NCBI RefSeq assembly: GCF_014203395.1
Contig: NZ_JACHIW010000001.1
Span: 5,253,501-5,317,500, forward strand
Length of the DNA stretch: 64,000 nt
DNA from: Saccharopolyspora phatthalungensis
Lineage (GTDB): Bacteria; Actinomycetota; Actinomycetes; Mycobacteriales; Pseudonocardiaceae
Direction: 5' to 3'
Below are positions 1 to 9,239 of the stretch, in pieces. How positions within the stretch are numbered: position 1 is the stretch's first letter; every line of letters starts with the position of its first letter. The translations under genes were made by a program, and so were the position numbers. The notes beneath the pieces were generated by a model. That model searched no databases. It saw only the letters and a program-made list of their open reading frames with translations, and was not told the origin of the DNA.

Positions 1-2
1 GC

Positions 3-1340
3 GAACTGGCGACGGATGAGGGCCTGCTCGACACGCTGGAATGGCACGACCCGAGCGTGCCCGGCGTCCGAGAAACGATCTCCTGGTCCGACAAACTCCT
101 GCCAAGCCAGCCCCGCCAGGCGTTGCGCATGCTGGGCCCTTACCGCGCAGAGATCGACATGCGAGCCGCCGCGGCCGTGATGCGCTGGCCGCTGCCGCAC
201 ACCCGGCGGGTGCTGGAACGACTGCTCAACGAGCACCTGCTCACCGAAACGACCCACCAGCGCTACCGGATGACCGACCTCGTGCGGGCCTACGCGACCG
301 AGCGCGCCCTCCAGGATCTGCCACAACACGAGCGCGACAGGGCAATGCAGCGATGGCTGGACTGGTACCTGCATTCAGCCGCCGCAGCCTCCAGAATGCT
401 CGCACCTCATCGTGACCTCCCCGCCTTGGATGCATGCGCGCCCGAGGTCGACGCGCTCGTGGTCGCGCCGCAGGACTACCACGCTGCCCTGGGGTGGTGC
501 GCTCGCGAACTGCCGCACCTTGGCCACGCCATCGACCGCGCGCACGCCCTCGGCCACCACAGCACCGCGTGGAAACTCGCCGTGGTCTACGGCACGTACC
601 TTGAGCTGCGCCGACCATGGCAGACGTGGATCTCCGTGTACTCCACGGCAACCGAAATCGCCCGTGTCTCCCAGGATCGCGCCGGAGAGAGCTGGTGCCT
701 GCACCACCTCGGCAGCGCATGGGCCCACCTGCGCAACTACGACGCCGCCCTGCCCGCGCTCGCCGAGGCGATACGACTTCGCGCGGAAATCGAGGACCAG
801 CAGGGCCTCGCGTGGTCGCGGTGCGTCCTGGGAGCGATGTTCCTGGACATGGGGCGATATTCGGACGGGCACGAACAGTTCGAGCAAGCCTGGCAGACAT
901 TTACACAGGTCGCCCCTGCCTACGGGACGGCGAGCGCGCTCGCCGGGCTAGGCACCGCACAGCAGCGACTCGGCAACGCCGAGCAGGCTCGCGGCCGGTT
1001 GACCGACGCGTTACGGCTATTCGACGACGCAGGCGCTCGCGACGGTGCGGCGCTCGCGCTCCTACACCTGGGCGAGACATTCCACGCCCTGAGGCAACCG
1101 CAGCGGGCCTTGGACTATGTCGAACGAGGGATACGCATCCGGCGAGAGCTGGACGACCGCAGCGGGATCGCTGAATGCCTGCATGTGCGGGCGCAGATCC
1201 TGCATACCTCTGGGGACCTCGACGCAGCACGCGCGGCATGGACGGAAGCGCTGTCCCTTTTCGACAGCCTCGCGGACCCACGGGCCTCGGATGTGCGCAG
1301 CCGACTCGCCACCGTCGAAACCACTGTGCAGGGGTACTGA
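3..1340 (+). CDS. AfsR-like regulator with TPR repeats (C-terminal part, cut by window edge)
   Basis: The frame is open from the first bases of the window, so the true start lies outside it. The visible 445 residues begin in the late NB-ARC/winged-helix region (LLDTLEW, then TISWSDKLL) and continue into helical repeats with the small-large residue rhythm of tetratricopeptide repeats (for example the blocks from about 620 to 1330 that carry ALPALAEAIRLR and ALDYVERGIRIRR). This matches the C-terminal half of actinobacterial AfsR/SARP or STAND-type transcriptional regulators, where an NTPase switch and a TPR sensor sit behind a DNA-binding domain. The DNA-binding part is not in the window, so target genes cannot be inferred. 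It runs in the same direction as the catabolic operon but is separated from it by about 1.4 kb and a dead IS. Confidence 0.75.
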   Translation, partial: ELATDEGLLDTLEWHDPSVPGVRETISWSDKLLPSQPRQALRMLGPYRAEIDMRAAAAVMRWPLPHTRRVLERLLNEHLLTETTHQRYRMTDLVRAYATERALQDLPQHERDRAMQRWLDWYLHSAAAASRMLAPHRDLPALDACAPEVDALVVAPQDYHAALGWCARELPHLGHAIDRAHALGHHSTAWKLAVVYGTYLELRRPWQTWISVYSTATEIARVSQDRAGESWCLHHLGSAWAHLRNYDAALPALAEAIRLRAEIEDQQGLAWSRCVLGAMFLDMGRYSDGHEQFEQAWQTFTQVAPAYGTASALAGLGTAQQRLGNAEQARGRLTDALRLFDDAGARDGAALALLHLGETFHALRQPQRALDYVERGIRIRRELDDRSGIAECLHVRAQILHTSGDLDAARAAWTEALSLFDSLADPRASDVRSRLATVETTVQGY

Positions 1341-1829
1341 AGCCTAATGTATCAGCACGAAGCGCACAAAGAAGACCAAAGTGGACGCCCGGAACCTGTT
1401 CACCACAAACGCAGTCCACCTACGACATCGTGGCCACGTGGCCCGTCCGTATTTCCCGCTACGGCAATTTCTTCTACACAAACACTCCTCACGATGGGCT
1501 CAAGGCCGCCGCAACATCACCCACGGCTGCATCACTCTCCACGTCCGACGTTTCGACGGCGGGTGAAAATTCGTTCTGTCTCACTTTTCGTGAAGCGGTC
1601 ATCGTCCCTGCTGCGGTTCGGATGTGACGTCTCGTGATGTTCCTCGGTGATCGCCGCAAACCAGGAGCCGTCGCTGATCGACCGCCCGACGTGGCTCACT
1701 TATGAGCCGGGCGTTCCACTTCCATCAGATCCAGGCATGTCGCCAGCGCACGATGCTCTACCGGGTCGTCGGGAGACTGCGGCCGGTTTGCGGCTCTCCA
1801 GTCCAGTAAGAGGCTGTTGGGTATGTGAG
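1341..1829. other. Intergenic stretch without a supported gene
   Basis: Short open frames on both strands lack convincing start sites and look compositionally random. I see no RNA gene or repeat here. Confidence 0.5.
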
Positions 1830-2640
1830 TGATTACGCTGCGAGATGGGTCTCCACGCTCAGTCTACGGGCGACTTGGCGTTCGGTGGCGTTGGACCACT
1901 GGACGGCTTGGCCGGCAGCCGGCCGGCCTTGAGGCGGATTATCGCGAGTTTGATCACGGTTTCGGAGTTGGCGGTCAGGAGACGCCGACTGCGAACGAGC
2001 CACCCAAAAGTTCGTTCGACCACCCGCCTGCGCGGTAGCACCTGGAACCGCTTGACATCGTCGCTGCGTTTGACGATTTCCAGTAACAGTCCGAGTTTTT
2101 CCTTCGCCCAGGCCAGCAGACCATTGACGATGGAGTTGGCGTATCCACCATCGGCCCAGACCAGCGCGATCGCGGGAAACCGCGCGGCCAGGCGTTGCAG
2201 GATCTCCCGCCCGCCAACCCTGTCCGCCGAGGGTGTCCACGATGAGGTGCCGTTTGCGGCCTGTCGTTTTCTTGCTCATATCGAACCCACGCGCTTCGCC
2301 GCCCTCACTGCTTCTGATGGACTGGGCGTCGAGCACCGCCGCCGTCGGGTTCGCCCGGCGCCCGGCCTGGATACGGACCTGATCGCGCAGCGCGTCGTGA
2401 ACACGGTCGATGGTGGCCATCTGTGGTCCAGGTCCGAAACCAGCGGTAGGTGGCGTCCCAGGGCAGCAGAGCGCGGGGAATCATCCGTCACTGACAGCCC
2501 GAGCGCAGCACGAACAAGATCGCGTCCAGCACCAGACGATCACTGTATTTCCTTGCGGCACCGCCCTTTCGGCGGTCTCGTACCGGCGTCAACGGTTCCA
2601 GGACAGGCTTTTCGCCAGGGTGTCGGCCGAAAGAACTGCT
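1830..2640 (-). pseudogene. Degenerate IS5-family (IS112-like) transposase
   Basis: Pieces of one IS5-type DDE transposase lie in order on the minus strand but in different frames. The N-terminal part (near 2490-2600) reads RKYSDRLVLDAILFVLRSGC, the usual IS5 opening. The middle (2190-2420) reads VLDAQSIRSSEGG and GRKRHLIVDTLGG. The next piece (1975-2190) reads ALVWADGGYANS and the last (1859-2041) VVERTFGWLVRSRRL. At least two frameshifts separate them, so no full-length protein can be made. The element lies directly upstream of the methylaspartate operon, and its right edge may overlap that operon's promoter region. Confidence 0.8.
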
Positions 2641-2683
2641 GCACGATTTCGAACGATCCGGGTCGAACATATGAGCTTGTCGC

Positions 2684-2694
2684 ATGCATTGTGT
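2684..2694 (+). promoter_or_regulatory. Shared motif upstream of the methylaspartate operon (copy 1)
   Basis: The 11-mer ATGCATTGTGT lies 52 bases before the proposed GTG start of the ammonia-lyase gene. A near copy (ATGCATTGTTT, 10 of 11 identical) lies upstream of the LysR-type regulator gene at 8306-8316. A shared motif upstream of both the structural operon and its linked regulator is the pattern expected for a LysR operator. This is inference from two copies only. Confidence 0.35.
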
Positions 2695-2745
2695 GCTGTT
2701 TGACTTCTTGCGTTGAGAGTTCAGACGGGGCAAGGAGGCCCAAAG

Positions 2746-3996
2746 GTGGTCAAGATCCGGAAGGTCCATGCCTCGAAAGGGCTGGGCGGGTACTACTTCG
2801 ACGACTTGCATGCGATCAAGGCGGGCGCTCGGCGCGACGGGTTCTTCTATGTCGGGGATCCGGTGGTTCCGGGGCAGCACAAGGTGCGACAGCCGGGCGA
2901 GAGCATCTCGGTGATGCTCGAGCTCGACTCCGGCGAGGTGGGGTTCGGCGACGCCGTCGCGATCCAATACTCGGGGGTGGTGGGCCGGGACCCGGTACTG
3001 ATTGCGGATGAGTACCTGCCGCATATCGAGCGTTATATCGCGCCTGTCCTGGAAGGAAAGGAACTCAGCTCACTACGTACGTTGTCCAACGAGCTGGAAC
3101 GGATCCGCGATGAGAGCGACCGACAGTTGCACACCGGGCTCCGGTATGGCACCAGCCAGGCCGTGCTCCACGCGCTGTCGCTGGTCCAACGTCGCACGAT
3201 GGCGGAGGTCGCCGCTGACGAATACGGATCAGAAGTCAGTCAGTCTCCTATTCCGGTCCTTGCGCAGTCCGGAGACGACAGGCACGACGGTGCCGACAAG
3301 ATGATCCTCAAACAGGTTCCGGCCATCACCCAGGGCCTGTTCAACAGCGTCGACAAGGTCGGAGAAAAGGGGGAAGTCCTCCTCGCATACATCGAGTGGC
3401 TACGCGATCGGATTCTGCTGCACGGCGACGAGGGGTACGAACCAACGTTCCACCTTGACGTTTACGGCATGCCCGGCCGCATCTTCGATGCTGACATGCA
3501 CGCTGTCGCCGACTACGTGGTCACGCTCGCCGCAGCGGCGAAACCGTTCAAGCTTCGACTCGAAGCTCCTGTCGATGCGGGATCACGTGACGGGACGATG
3601 GAGCAGATGGCCAAGCTGAGGGCCGCTCTCCGTGATCGCGAGTGTGACACCGAGATTTGCGCGGATGACTGGTGCAATACCCTCGGTGACGTTCGAGCTT
3701 TCGCCGAGGCTGGTGCGGCCGACATGATCCAGGTGAAGACCCCTGACCTGGGTTCCATCACAAACTCGGCTGAGGCCGTGGAAGTCTGCCGGGCCAACGG
3801 GGTCAAGGCGTTCCTCGGGGGCACCTGCAACGGCACCGATCAATCGAGCCGGATCACCGCCAACCTCGCACTGGGGATGCGTGCCGACCTCATCTACAAC
3901 AAGCCGGGCATGGGGGTCGATGAAGGGCTCATGATCGTGACCAACGAGATGAGCCGCGTGCTCGCCCTCATCGGGAGGCGAGGTGAGGCGGCATGA
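2746..3996 (+). CDS. mal: Methylaspartate ammonia-lyase
   Basis: Enolase-superfamily enzyme that removes ammonia from 3-methylaspartate to give mesaconate (EC 4.3.1.2). Family signatures are visible: SGDDRHDGADKMILK, three acidic metal ligands in FHLDVYG, LRLEAPVDAG and CADDWCNT, the active-site lysine in QVKTPDLGSI, and GGTCNGTD near the C-terminus. I chose GTG 2746 because AAGGAGG at 2732-2738 stands seven bases before it; the resulting 416 residues match the family length of about 413, whereas the TTG at 2713 has no such site. Where the clostridial enzymes carry a catalytic histidine (LPHALINNV), this protein seems to have glutamine (ITQGLFNSV). The stop overlaps the next start by four bases (ATGA), so translation is probably coupled. 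No glutamate mutase gene is in the window. Confidence 0.93.
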   Translation: MVKIRKVHASKGLGGYYFDDLHAIKAGARRDGFFYVGDPVVPGQHKVRQPGESISVMLELDSGEVGFGDAVAIQYSGVVGRDPVLIADEYLPHIERYIAPVLEGKELSSLRTLSNELERIRDESDRQLHTGLRYGTSQAVLHALSLVQRRTMAEVAADEYGSEVSQSPIPVLAQSGDDRHDGADKMILKQVPAITQGLFNSVDKVGEKGEVLLAYIEWLRDRILLHGDEGYEPTFHLDVYGMPGRIFDADMHAVADYVVTLAAAAKPFKLRLEAPVDAGSRDGTMEQMAKLRAALRDRECDTEICADDWCNTLGDVRAFAEAGAADMIQVKTPDLGSITNSAEAVEVCRANGVKAFLGGTCNGTDQSSRITANLALGMRADLIYNKPGMGVDEGLMIVTNEMSRVLALIGRRGEAA

Positions 3997-5201
3997 ACAC
4001 CGAGGCACCCCTCCAGGGTCTGCGAATCTTGGCGGTCGAGCAGTTCGGCGCGGGACCATTCGGCAGTCTCTACTTGGCCGACCTCGGCGCTGAGGTCATC
4101 AAGATCGAAGACCCAGGTACGGGCGGAGACGTCGCACGCTATGTTCCGCCGATCCAGACCGGCACGAGCAGCCTGTACTTCGAAGCGTTCAACCGGGGAA
4201 AGCGCAGCATCACGTTGGATTTGAAGAGCAGTGGCGGCCGGGAGGTCTTCCGCGCGCTGGCGGCCACTGCCGATGCGGTTTACAGCAACCTGCGCGGCGA
4301 CCAATTGGAGGCCCTGCAACTGACTTACCGGCACCTCTCCGAGGTTAATCCGCGGATTGTCTGCACAGCGCTGACCGGCTACGGCCGCGCAGGAGAGGAG
4401 GCGACGCTTCCCGCCTATGACGCTCTGATCCAGGCACAGGCGGGGTGGGCGGCGATCACCGGTGAACCGAGCGGTCCGCCAACGAAAAGCGGACTGTCTC
4501 TTGTGGACTTCATCGGCGGACTCACAGCCGTACTTGGGCTCATGGTCGCCCTGCACGACGCGCGACGCACCGCAACGGGCCGTGATGTCGACGTAGACCT
4601 CTATCGCTCGTCACTTGCCATGCTGACCTACCAGGCCGCGTGGTTCCTCTCGGCGGGAGTGCCTGCGCAGCGGCACTCCATGTCGGCACACCCGAGCATC
4701 GTCCCCTTCCAGTTTTTCGAAACAGCAGACGGGTACATCGCGGTTGCCTGCGGCAAAGAGCGGTTCTTCACCGAACTTGTTGCACGCCTCGGACTTACGG
4801 ACGTCGCCGGTGACAAGCGCTTCGCCGACTTCGCCGGCCGCCGCGAGTTTCGGGAGGAGCTCCTCAACCGGCTCGCCGAGGAATTCCGCCGGAAACCCTC
4901 ACAGGAGTGGGTCAGGCTGCTGCGCGGTGCCGTTCCGGTGGCACCTGTTCGCAGCATGGAGGAGGCACTGGACCGTGCCGAGGTTTCAAGTCGCGACATG
5001 CTCGCAACTTACGAATCTCCCGCACTCGGTGACGTTTCCGCGTTAGGAACACCGATCAAGCTGGGCGGGTACACCCCGGAATACACGGCTGCCCCCACGG
5101 TGGGCGAACACAACGATGACCTGCTGACCCAACTCGGATACACCGCCGCCCAAGTCGCCGATCTGCGCAAGAAAGGCGCGTTCGGCAAGCACACAAGCTG
5201 A
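3993..5201 (+). CDS. Family III (CaiB/BaiF) CoA-transferase, probably mesaconate-activating
   Basis: A 402-residue CaiB/BaiF-type protein: N-terminal GLRILAVEQFGAGPFGSLYLADLGAEVIKIE, the conserved FEAFNRGKRSITLDLKS, and the catalytic-aspartate region VDVDLYRSSLAML, all usual for family III transferases of about 400 residues. It begins inside the stop of the ammonia-lyase gene, so the two are coupled. Known family members move CoA from succinyl- or acetyl-CoA to dicarboxylates. Placed between mesaconate production and a MaoC-type hydratase, the simplest role is mesaconate to mesaconyl-CoA. The CoA donor cannot be read from the sequence. Family assignment is secure; the substrate is inferred from context. 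Confidence 0.85.
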   Translation: MNTEAPLQGLRILAVEQFGAGPFGSLYLADLGAEVIKIEDPGTGGDVARYVPPIQTGTSSLYFEAFNRGKRSITLDLKSSGGREVFRALAATADAVYSNLRGDQLEALQLTYRHLSEVNPRIVCTALTGYGRAGEEATLPAYDALIQAQAGWAAITGEPSGPPTKSGLSLVDFIGGLTAVLGLMVALHDARRTATGRDVDVDLYRSSLAMLTYQAAWFLSAGVPAQRHSMSAHPSIVPFQFFETADGYIAVACGKERFFTELVARLGLTDVAGDKRFADFAGRREFREELLNRLAEEFRRKPSQEWVRLLRGAVPVAPVRSMEEALDRAEVSSRDMLATYESPALGDVSALGTPIKLGGYTPEYTAAPTVGEHNDDLLTQLGYTAAQVADLRKKGAFGKHTS

Positions 5202-5382
5202 TCACCGGCGGGTTGTCTCGCGGCCAGGTGGCGTTCGGCAACGCGAGATCTCCCCAGCTGGCGCCGTCGCCTTGGGAGGTCACGATGCTGCACCAGGTAT
5301 TTCGAGCCATGCATACCAGCGTGCGAAACCGCTTGATCAAGAGCCAGCCATATCAACGACGACGGAACAAGGTGAGGTCACA

Positions 5383-6662
5383 ATGAAGTGGCATCCGAAT
5401 CAAACTGACCTACCCCCGGCCTCCCGACCTATGGGGCGGAGGCGCTACCTCCCACCGCCCCTCCCCGTTCAAATGTTCCTCGGGGTGGCGCTGGGCGTCG
5501 CCCTAGGAATGCTGTTTCCAGCAGCCGGTCCAGTACTCAAAGTCGTGGGCGAGCTATTCCTCAACCTCATCGAGATGATGCTCGTGCCACTGCTGTTCCC
5601 GCTGGTGGCGCTCAGCATCGCCAACATTGGATCCCTCGGTCGGCTTGGCAGGCTTGCAGGCAAGAGCATCCTGTACTTCGAGATCGTCACCACCGTGATC
5701 TTGCTTATCGGCCTTGTTCTGGGCAACGTCACCAACGTTGGCTCGGGTGTCCCCGTCGGCCAGGTCGCGACGAAGTCTACTGAGGGCCTCTCCCACGGAA
5801 TCGACTTCGAAAAGTTCCTCTTGGACGCCGTGCCCAGCAATATCTTCGCGGCGTTCAGCACGAACAACCTACTGGCAGTAATCGTCTTCGGACTCTTCTT
5901 CGGACTGGCCTTGGCCGCAGTCGGCGAGCGAGCCGCATCGGTGAAGAACACCCTTGACGCCCTGTCGGAAATCATGCTGACAGTCATCCGATACGTCATC
6001 CGGCTCTCCCCGCTGGGCGTATTCGGCTACGTCGGATATGCGGTAGCGACGTATGGCTTCTCGCTCCTGGTGTCCCTCGGGCATTTCATCGTGGTCGTCT
6101 ACGCCGGCTGCCTCTTGCTGCTTGTCGTGATCTTCCCAGCCATCGCGATGATCTTCAGGGTGCAGTATTTCGGCTGCTGCGCGACGTCTCGGACCTCATG
6201 CTCATCGCCTACGCAACGAGGAGCACGGAAGCTGTCCTCGCTCCTCTGCTCAAGCGGCTGGAGCAAATCGGTGCACAACGGCAGGTTGTGTCATTCACCC
6301 TTCCGCTCGGGTACTCATTCAACGCGGACGGTTCCGCGCTCTACTCGACCATCGCACTTCTGTTCGTGGCGCACGCGTATGACGTGCCCATGTCCATCGG
6401 CCAGCAATTAGTGGCAGTCGCGATCCTCGCCCTGCTGACCAAGGGAATCGCAGGCGTCCCGTCGTCGTCGATCGTCGTCCTGCTGGCGGCGTCCCAGGCC
6501 ATCGGCTTGCCCGCGAGCGGGGTTGCGGTGCTCCTCGCCGTCGACTTCATCGTCGACATGGCTCGCGCCGCGGTCAACATCGCCGGGAACTCGCTGGCGA
6601 CAGTAGTGATCGCGAAGTCGGAGAATGCATTCGCTCGGCCAAAGGAAGCGGTGCCGGCATGA
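5383..6662 (+). pseudogene. Dicarboxylate/amino acid:cation symporter, frameshifted
   Basis: DAACS-family (GltP/DctA) uptake carrier in two frames. The first part, from ATG 5383 with GGTGAGG at 5371-5377, carries the first membrane helices (PVQMFLGVALGVALGMLFP, MLVPLLFPLVALSI). The second part (from about 6170) carries the family signature region: YATRSTEAVLAP, LPLGYSFNADGSALY and the late helices with FIVDMARAAVNIAGNS. Near 6168 the frame moves by one; adding one base gives 426 codons, a normal family length. As written, the protein ends early in junk after about 260 correct residues. It is the only transporter in the operon and would import a small dicarboxylate or acidic amino acid such as methylaspartate or mesaconate. 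The stop overlaps the next ATG. Confidence 0.85.
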
Positions 6663-7501
6663 CGGTGTCGTTCAGTTCGACACTCGACAATTGGCGCCCG
6701 CAAGCGCAGACCGACTACGACGTCGTGTCCCCAGATGCGGTCAAGGCGTTCTCAGCACTGTTGAACGTGGCACCGGTCGCAGGTCCAGGTGACACGCTGC
6801 CGCCACTGTGGCATTGGCTGTCGTTTCTGGCCTGGCCGTGTCAGGACGAACTCGGCACCGACGGCCACCCCGCCGCTGGACCTTTCCTACCGCCGATCCC
6901 GGACCGGCGGAGGATGTTCGCTGGGGGCCGCGTCCAGTACCCGGGAATTCTGCGAGTGGGTGACAAGGTTCGCCGACTTTCATCCCTTAAGGACTGCGTC
7001 GTCAAGCGCGGCCGGAGTGGAGAGCTGGTGTTCGTGACCGTGCGCAGTGAATTCCGACAAGGCGGCGAACTTCGAGTCGTCGAGGAACTCGACTATGTTT
7101 ACCGGAGCGGGAAAGGCGGCGTCGCCCGGCAGAGGCCGGAGTCTCCGGCTTCATCAGGGACATGGGAAATGCCGCACAGCTTTGATGCCCTGGAGCTGTT
7201 CATGTTCAGCGCGCTTACCGCGAACACCCATCGGATTCACTACGACGCGGACTACGCGACGGCGATCGAAGGCTATCCCGACCTGGTCGTGCAGGGCCCA
7301 CTGCAGGTCCTTCTCATGGCCGAGTTGGTACGGCGACACACAACCAGGCCACTGGCTTCCGTCGACTTCCGCCTGCATCAGCCGACCTTCACCGGGGACA
7401 CGGTCGTGGTACGAGGCAGGCACACAGGGCCTGACGTCATCCAGGCGTCCGTAGACCGGGCCAGCGGTGGCCGCCAAGCGAGCATGAAGGTGACATTCTG
7501 A
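6659..7501 (+). CDS. MaoC/FAS1-dehydratase-type hydratase, probably mesaconyl-CoA hydratase
   Basis: A 280-residue double hot-dog protein. The N-terminal half has the FAS1-dehydratase-like pattern (RRMFAGGRVQYPGILRVGD); the C-terminal half carries the hydratase motif in FSALTANTHRIHYDADYA with its Asn/His/Asp residues. This two-part arrangement is that of mesaconyl-C4-CoA and itaconyl-CoA hydratases and of HTD2-like enzymes. Its place between a CoA-transferase and a CitE-like lyase makes hydration of mesaconyl-CoA to citramalyl-CoA the best guess. It overlaps both neighbours by ATGA junctions, so it belongs to one transcript. Which C4 or C1 thioester is used cannot be seen. Confidence 0.82.
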   Translation: MTVSFSSTLDNWRPQAQTDYDVVSPDAVKAFSALLNVAPVAGPGDTLPPLWHWLSFLAWPCQDELGTDGHPAAGPFLPPIPDRRRMFAGGRVQYPGILRVGDKVRRLSSLKDCVVKRGRSGELVFVTVRSEFRQGGELRVVEELDYVYRSGKGGVARQRPESPASSGTWEMPHSFDALELFMFSALTANTHRIHYDADYATAIEGYPDLVVQGPLQVLLMAELVRRHTTRPLASVDFRLHQPTFTGDTVVVRGRHTGPDVIQASVDRASGGRQASMKVTF

Positions 7502-8295
7502 TGACGTGCGAGAGCGCACGCTCCTGGCTGTTCGTCCCGGGGCACAGGCCCGATCGATTCGATAAAGCCCTCGCGAGCGAAGCCGACAAAGTGATCGTGG
7601 ACCTCGAGGACGCCGTTGCGCCTCGAGTAAAGAACCGAGCCCGCGCCGAGCTAGCCGCGTGGTTGGCCGAAACTGGCGCCGATGTCGCAGTCCGGATCAA
7701 CGCCCCTGATACCGAATGGTTCGACAAGGATCTCGCACTGGTTCGGCAGCACCAGTGCACGGTGATCGTTCCTAAAGCAGAGGACCCGGCTGTCCTGGAG
7801 GGTCTCGGCCTCCAGTCGATTCCACTGATCGAGACCGCGTGCGGAGTCCTACGGGCACAGGCACTTGCCCGGACGTGCGGCGTCGCACGGCTGGCGTTCG
7901 GCAGTATCGACCTGGCCACCTCGCTCGGCGTGGACCCTGATGACTTCGAGGCCCTGCGGCACGCCCGGTCGACTGTCGTCCTAGCTTCAGCGGCCGCAGG
8001 CATCGCCCCTCCCATTGATGGAGTGACTACGGCGCTACACGACAATGCCCAGCTCACCTCCGACCTCGCACGCGGGCGGCAGCTGGGATTCGCAGCCAAG
8101 CTGTGCGTCCACCCAGGTCAAGTCACAGCGGTCAATGAGGCGTTTGTCCCCGACGCGGACGAACTGGCCTGGGCAGTGGAGGTCCTCCAGCGCGACGACG
8201 GTGGCGCCGTGGTTGTCGACGGGCGGATGGTGGATAAACCGGTCGTCGACCGCGCCCGGCGGCTTGTGGCTCGAGCAAAGACCTACTCGAGATGA
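7501..8295 (+). CDS. HpcH/HpaI (CitE-like) lyase, probably citramalyl-CoA lyase
   Basis: A 264-residue CitE-type TIM-barrel protein: RSWLFVPGHRPDRFDKAL at the start, the metal/substrate glutamate in VIVDLEDAVAP, the arginine in VAVRINAPDTEW, and the aspartate in FGSIDLATSLGVDP. The length fits stand-alone citramalyl-CoA or malyl-CoA lyases rather than citrate lyase beta chains of about 300. No other citrate lyase subunits are nearby. Last step of the inferred route: citramalyl-CoA to acetyl-CoA plus pyruvate. The start overlaps the previous stop by four bases. (R) versus (S) citramalyl-CoA specificity cannot be read. Confidence 0.83.
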   Translation: MTCESARSWLFVPGHRPDRFDKALASEADKVIVDLEDAVAPRVKNRARAELAAWLAETGADVAVRINAPDTEWFDKDLALVRQHQCTVIVPKAEDPAVLEGLGLQSIPLIETACGVLRAQALARTCGVARLAFGSIDLATSLGVDPDDFEALRHARSTVVLASAAAGIAPPIDGVTTALHDNAQLTSDLARGRQLGFAAKLCVHPGQVTAVNEAFVPDADELAWAVEVLQRDDGGAVVVDGRMVDKPVVDRARRLVARAKTYSR

Positions 8296-8305
8296 CCTGC
8301 ACAGT

Positions 8306-8316
8306 ATGCATTGTTT
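8306..8316 (+). promoter_or_regulatory. Shared motif upstream of the LysR regulator (copy 2)
   Basis: ATGCATTGTTT, 30 bases before the regulator ATG, matches 10 of 11 bases of the motif at 2684-2694 before the operon. It is a candidate operator for the adjacent LysR-type protein. Confidence 0.35.
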
Positions 8317-8345
8317 CTCCACAAATAGATGAGTAATGTACACCT

Positions 8346-9239
8346 ATGGTCGATGTAGGTGGCCTGCTCCTGCTCCACGAGCTCCAAATCCGCGGCACGT
8401 TGGCCCAAGCGGCCGATGCTCTTTACCTGAGCCATTCCGCCGCGAGCCATCGGCTTGCCGTCCTCGAACGCGAGGTCGGCGTGCCCGTCGCCGAACGGGT
8501 CGGGCGCCGACTTCAGCTGACCGAGACCGGTCATGTGCTCGCATCGTCAGTGAAACGACTGAAGCACGAGCTTGACTCAATAGATGCGCTGATCGAGCAG
8601 GCCCAGCACACGGTGGCCGGCCGCGTTCGAATCGGCCTGTTCCAGACCGCAGCATTACGCATGTTCCCGCAGCTTCTCGACGACCTCGGCACCCGCTACC
8701 CCGAGATCCGCCTCGAGAGCAGCCAAATGCTCGCCGCGTCCGCACTTGCGGCACTAGCAACCGGCGACCTCGACGTTGCGATCATGCCCTCGTACCTTCG
8801 CGAGTCGGTTGGCCTGGCACCAGGGCTGCACGTCGAAGACCTCTACACCGACAGCCTCTACCTCATGCTGCCGGTGGACCACGAGCTGGCTGACCGCGAC
8901 GACCCGATCGAGATCGCCGAACTGAGCTCTGAAAAGTGGATCGCCGGGGAAACGATCAATCTTCTCATCTCGGCGTATTGCCGTGAAGCAGGGTTCGAAC
9001 CGGACGTCATCCACCGCAGCAGCGACTACACCCTCATGACGACACTTGTCAGCAACGGCTACGGCATTTCGATCCTGCCGGTCAACGCCAAGCTCGCGGC
9101 ATTCCTTCCCCCAGTCGCGCTCAAGCAGCTGAACCTTGCCAGCGCCCACTACACGGTCCTCGCCGTCCTCCGGGAAAGCAGCCTAAGCCGGCCGGCCGTG
9201 GCCGCAGTAATGGACGCGATGCGGCACCTCCACGCGTAG
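8346..9239 (+). CDS. LysR-type transcriptional regulator
   Basis: A 297-residue protein of LysR length. The N-terminal winged helix-turn-helix reads LLLHELQIRGTLAQAADALYLSHSAASHRLAVLEREVG, followed by the linker helix and a periplasmic-binding-protein-like effector domain (GRVRIGLFQTAA to LPPVAL). It stands 50 bases after the lyase stop, in the same direction rather than divergent. Proximity and the motif shared by its upstream region and that of the operon suggest it controls the methylaspartate genes, with a pathway intermediate as inducer. The family call is firm; the target is inferred. Confidence 0.9.
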   Translation: MVDVGGLLLLHELQIRGTLAQAADALYLSHSAASHRLAVLEREVGVPVAERVGRRLQLTETGHVLASSVKRLKHELDSIDALIEQAQHTVAGRVRIGLFQTAALRMFPQLLDDLGTRYPEIRLESSQMLAASALAALATGDLDVAIMPSYLRESVGLAPGLHVEDLYTDSLYLMLPVDHELADRDDPIEIAELSSEKWIAGETINLLISAYCREAGFEPDVIHRSSDYTLMTTLVSNGYGISILPVNAKLAAFLPPVALKQLNLASAHYTVLAVLRESSLSRPAVAAVMDAMRHLHA

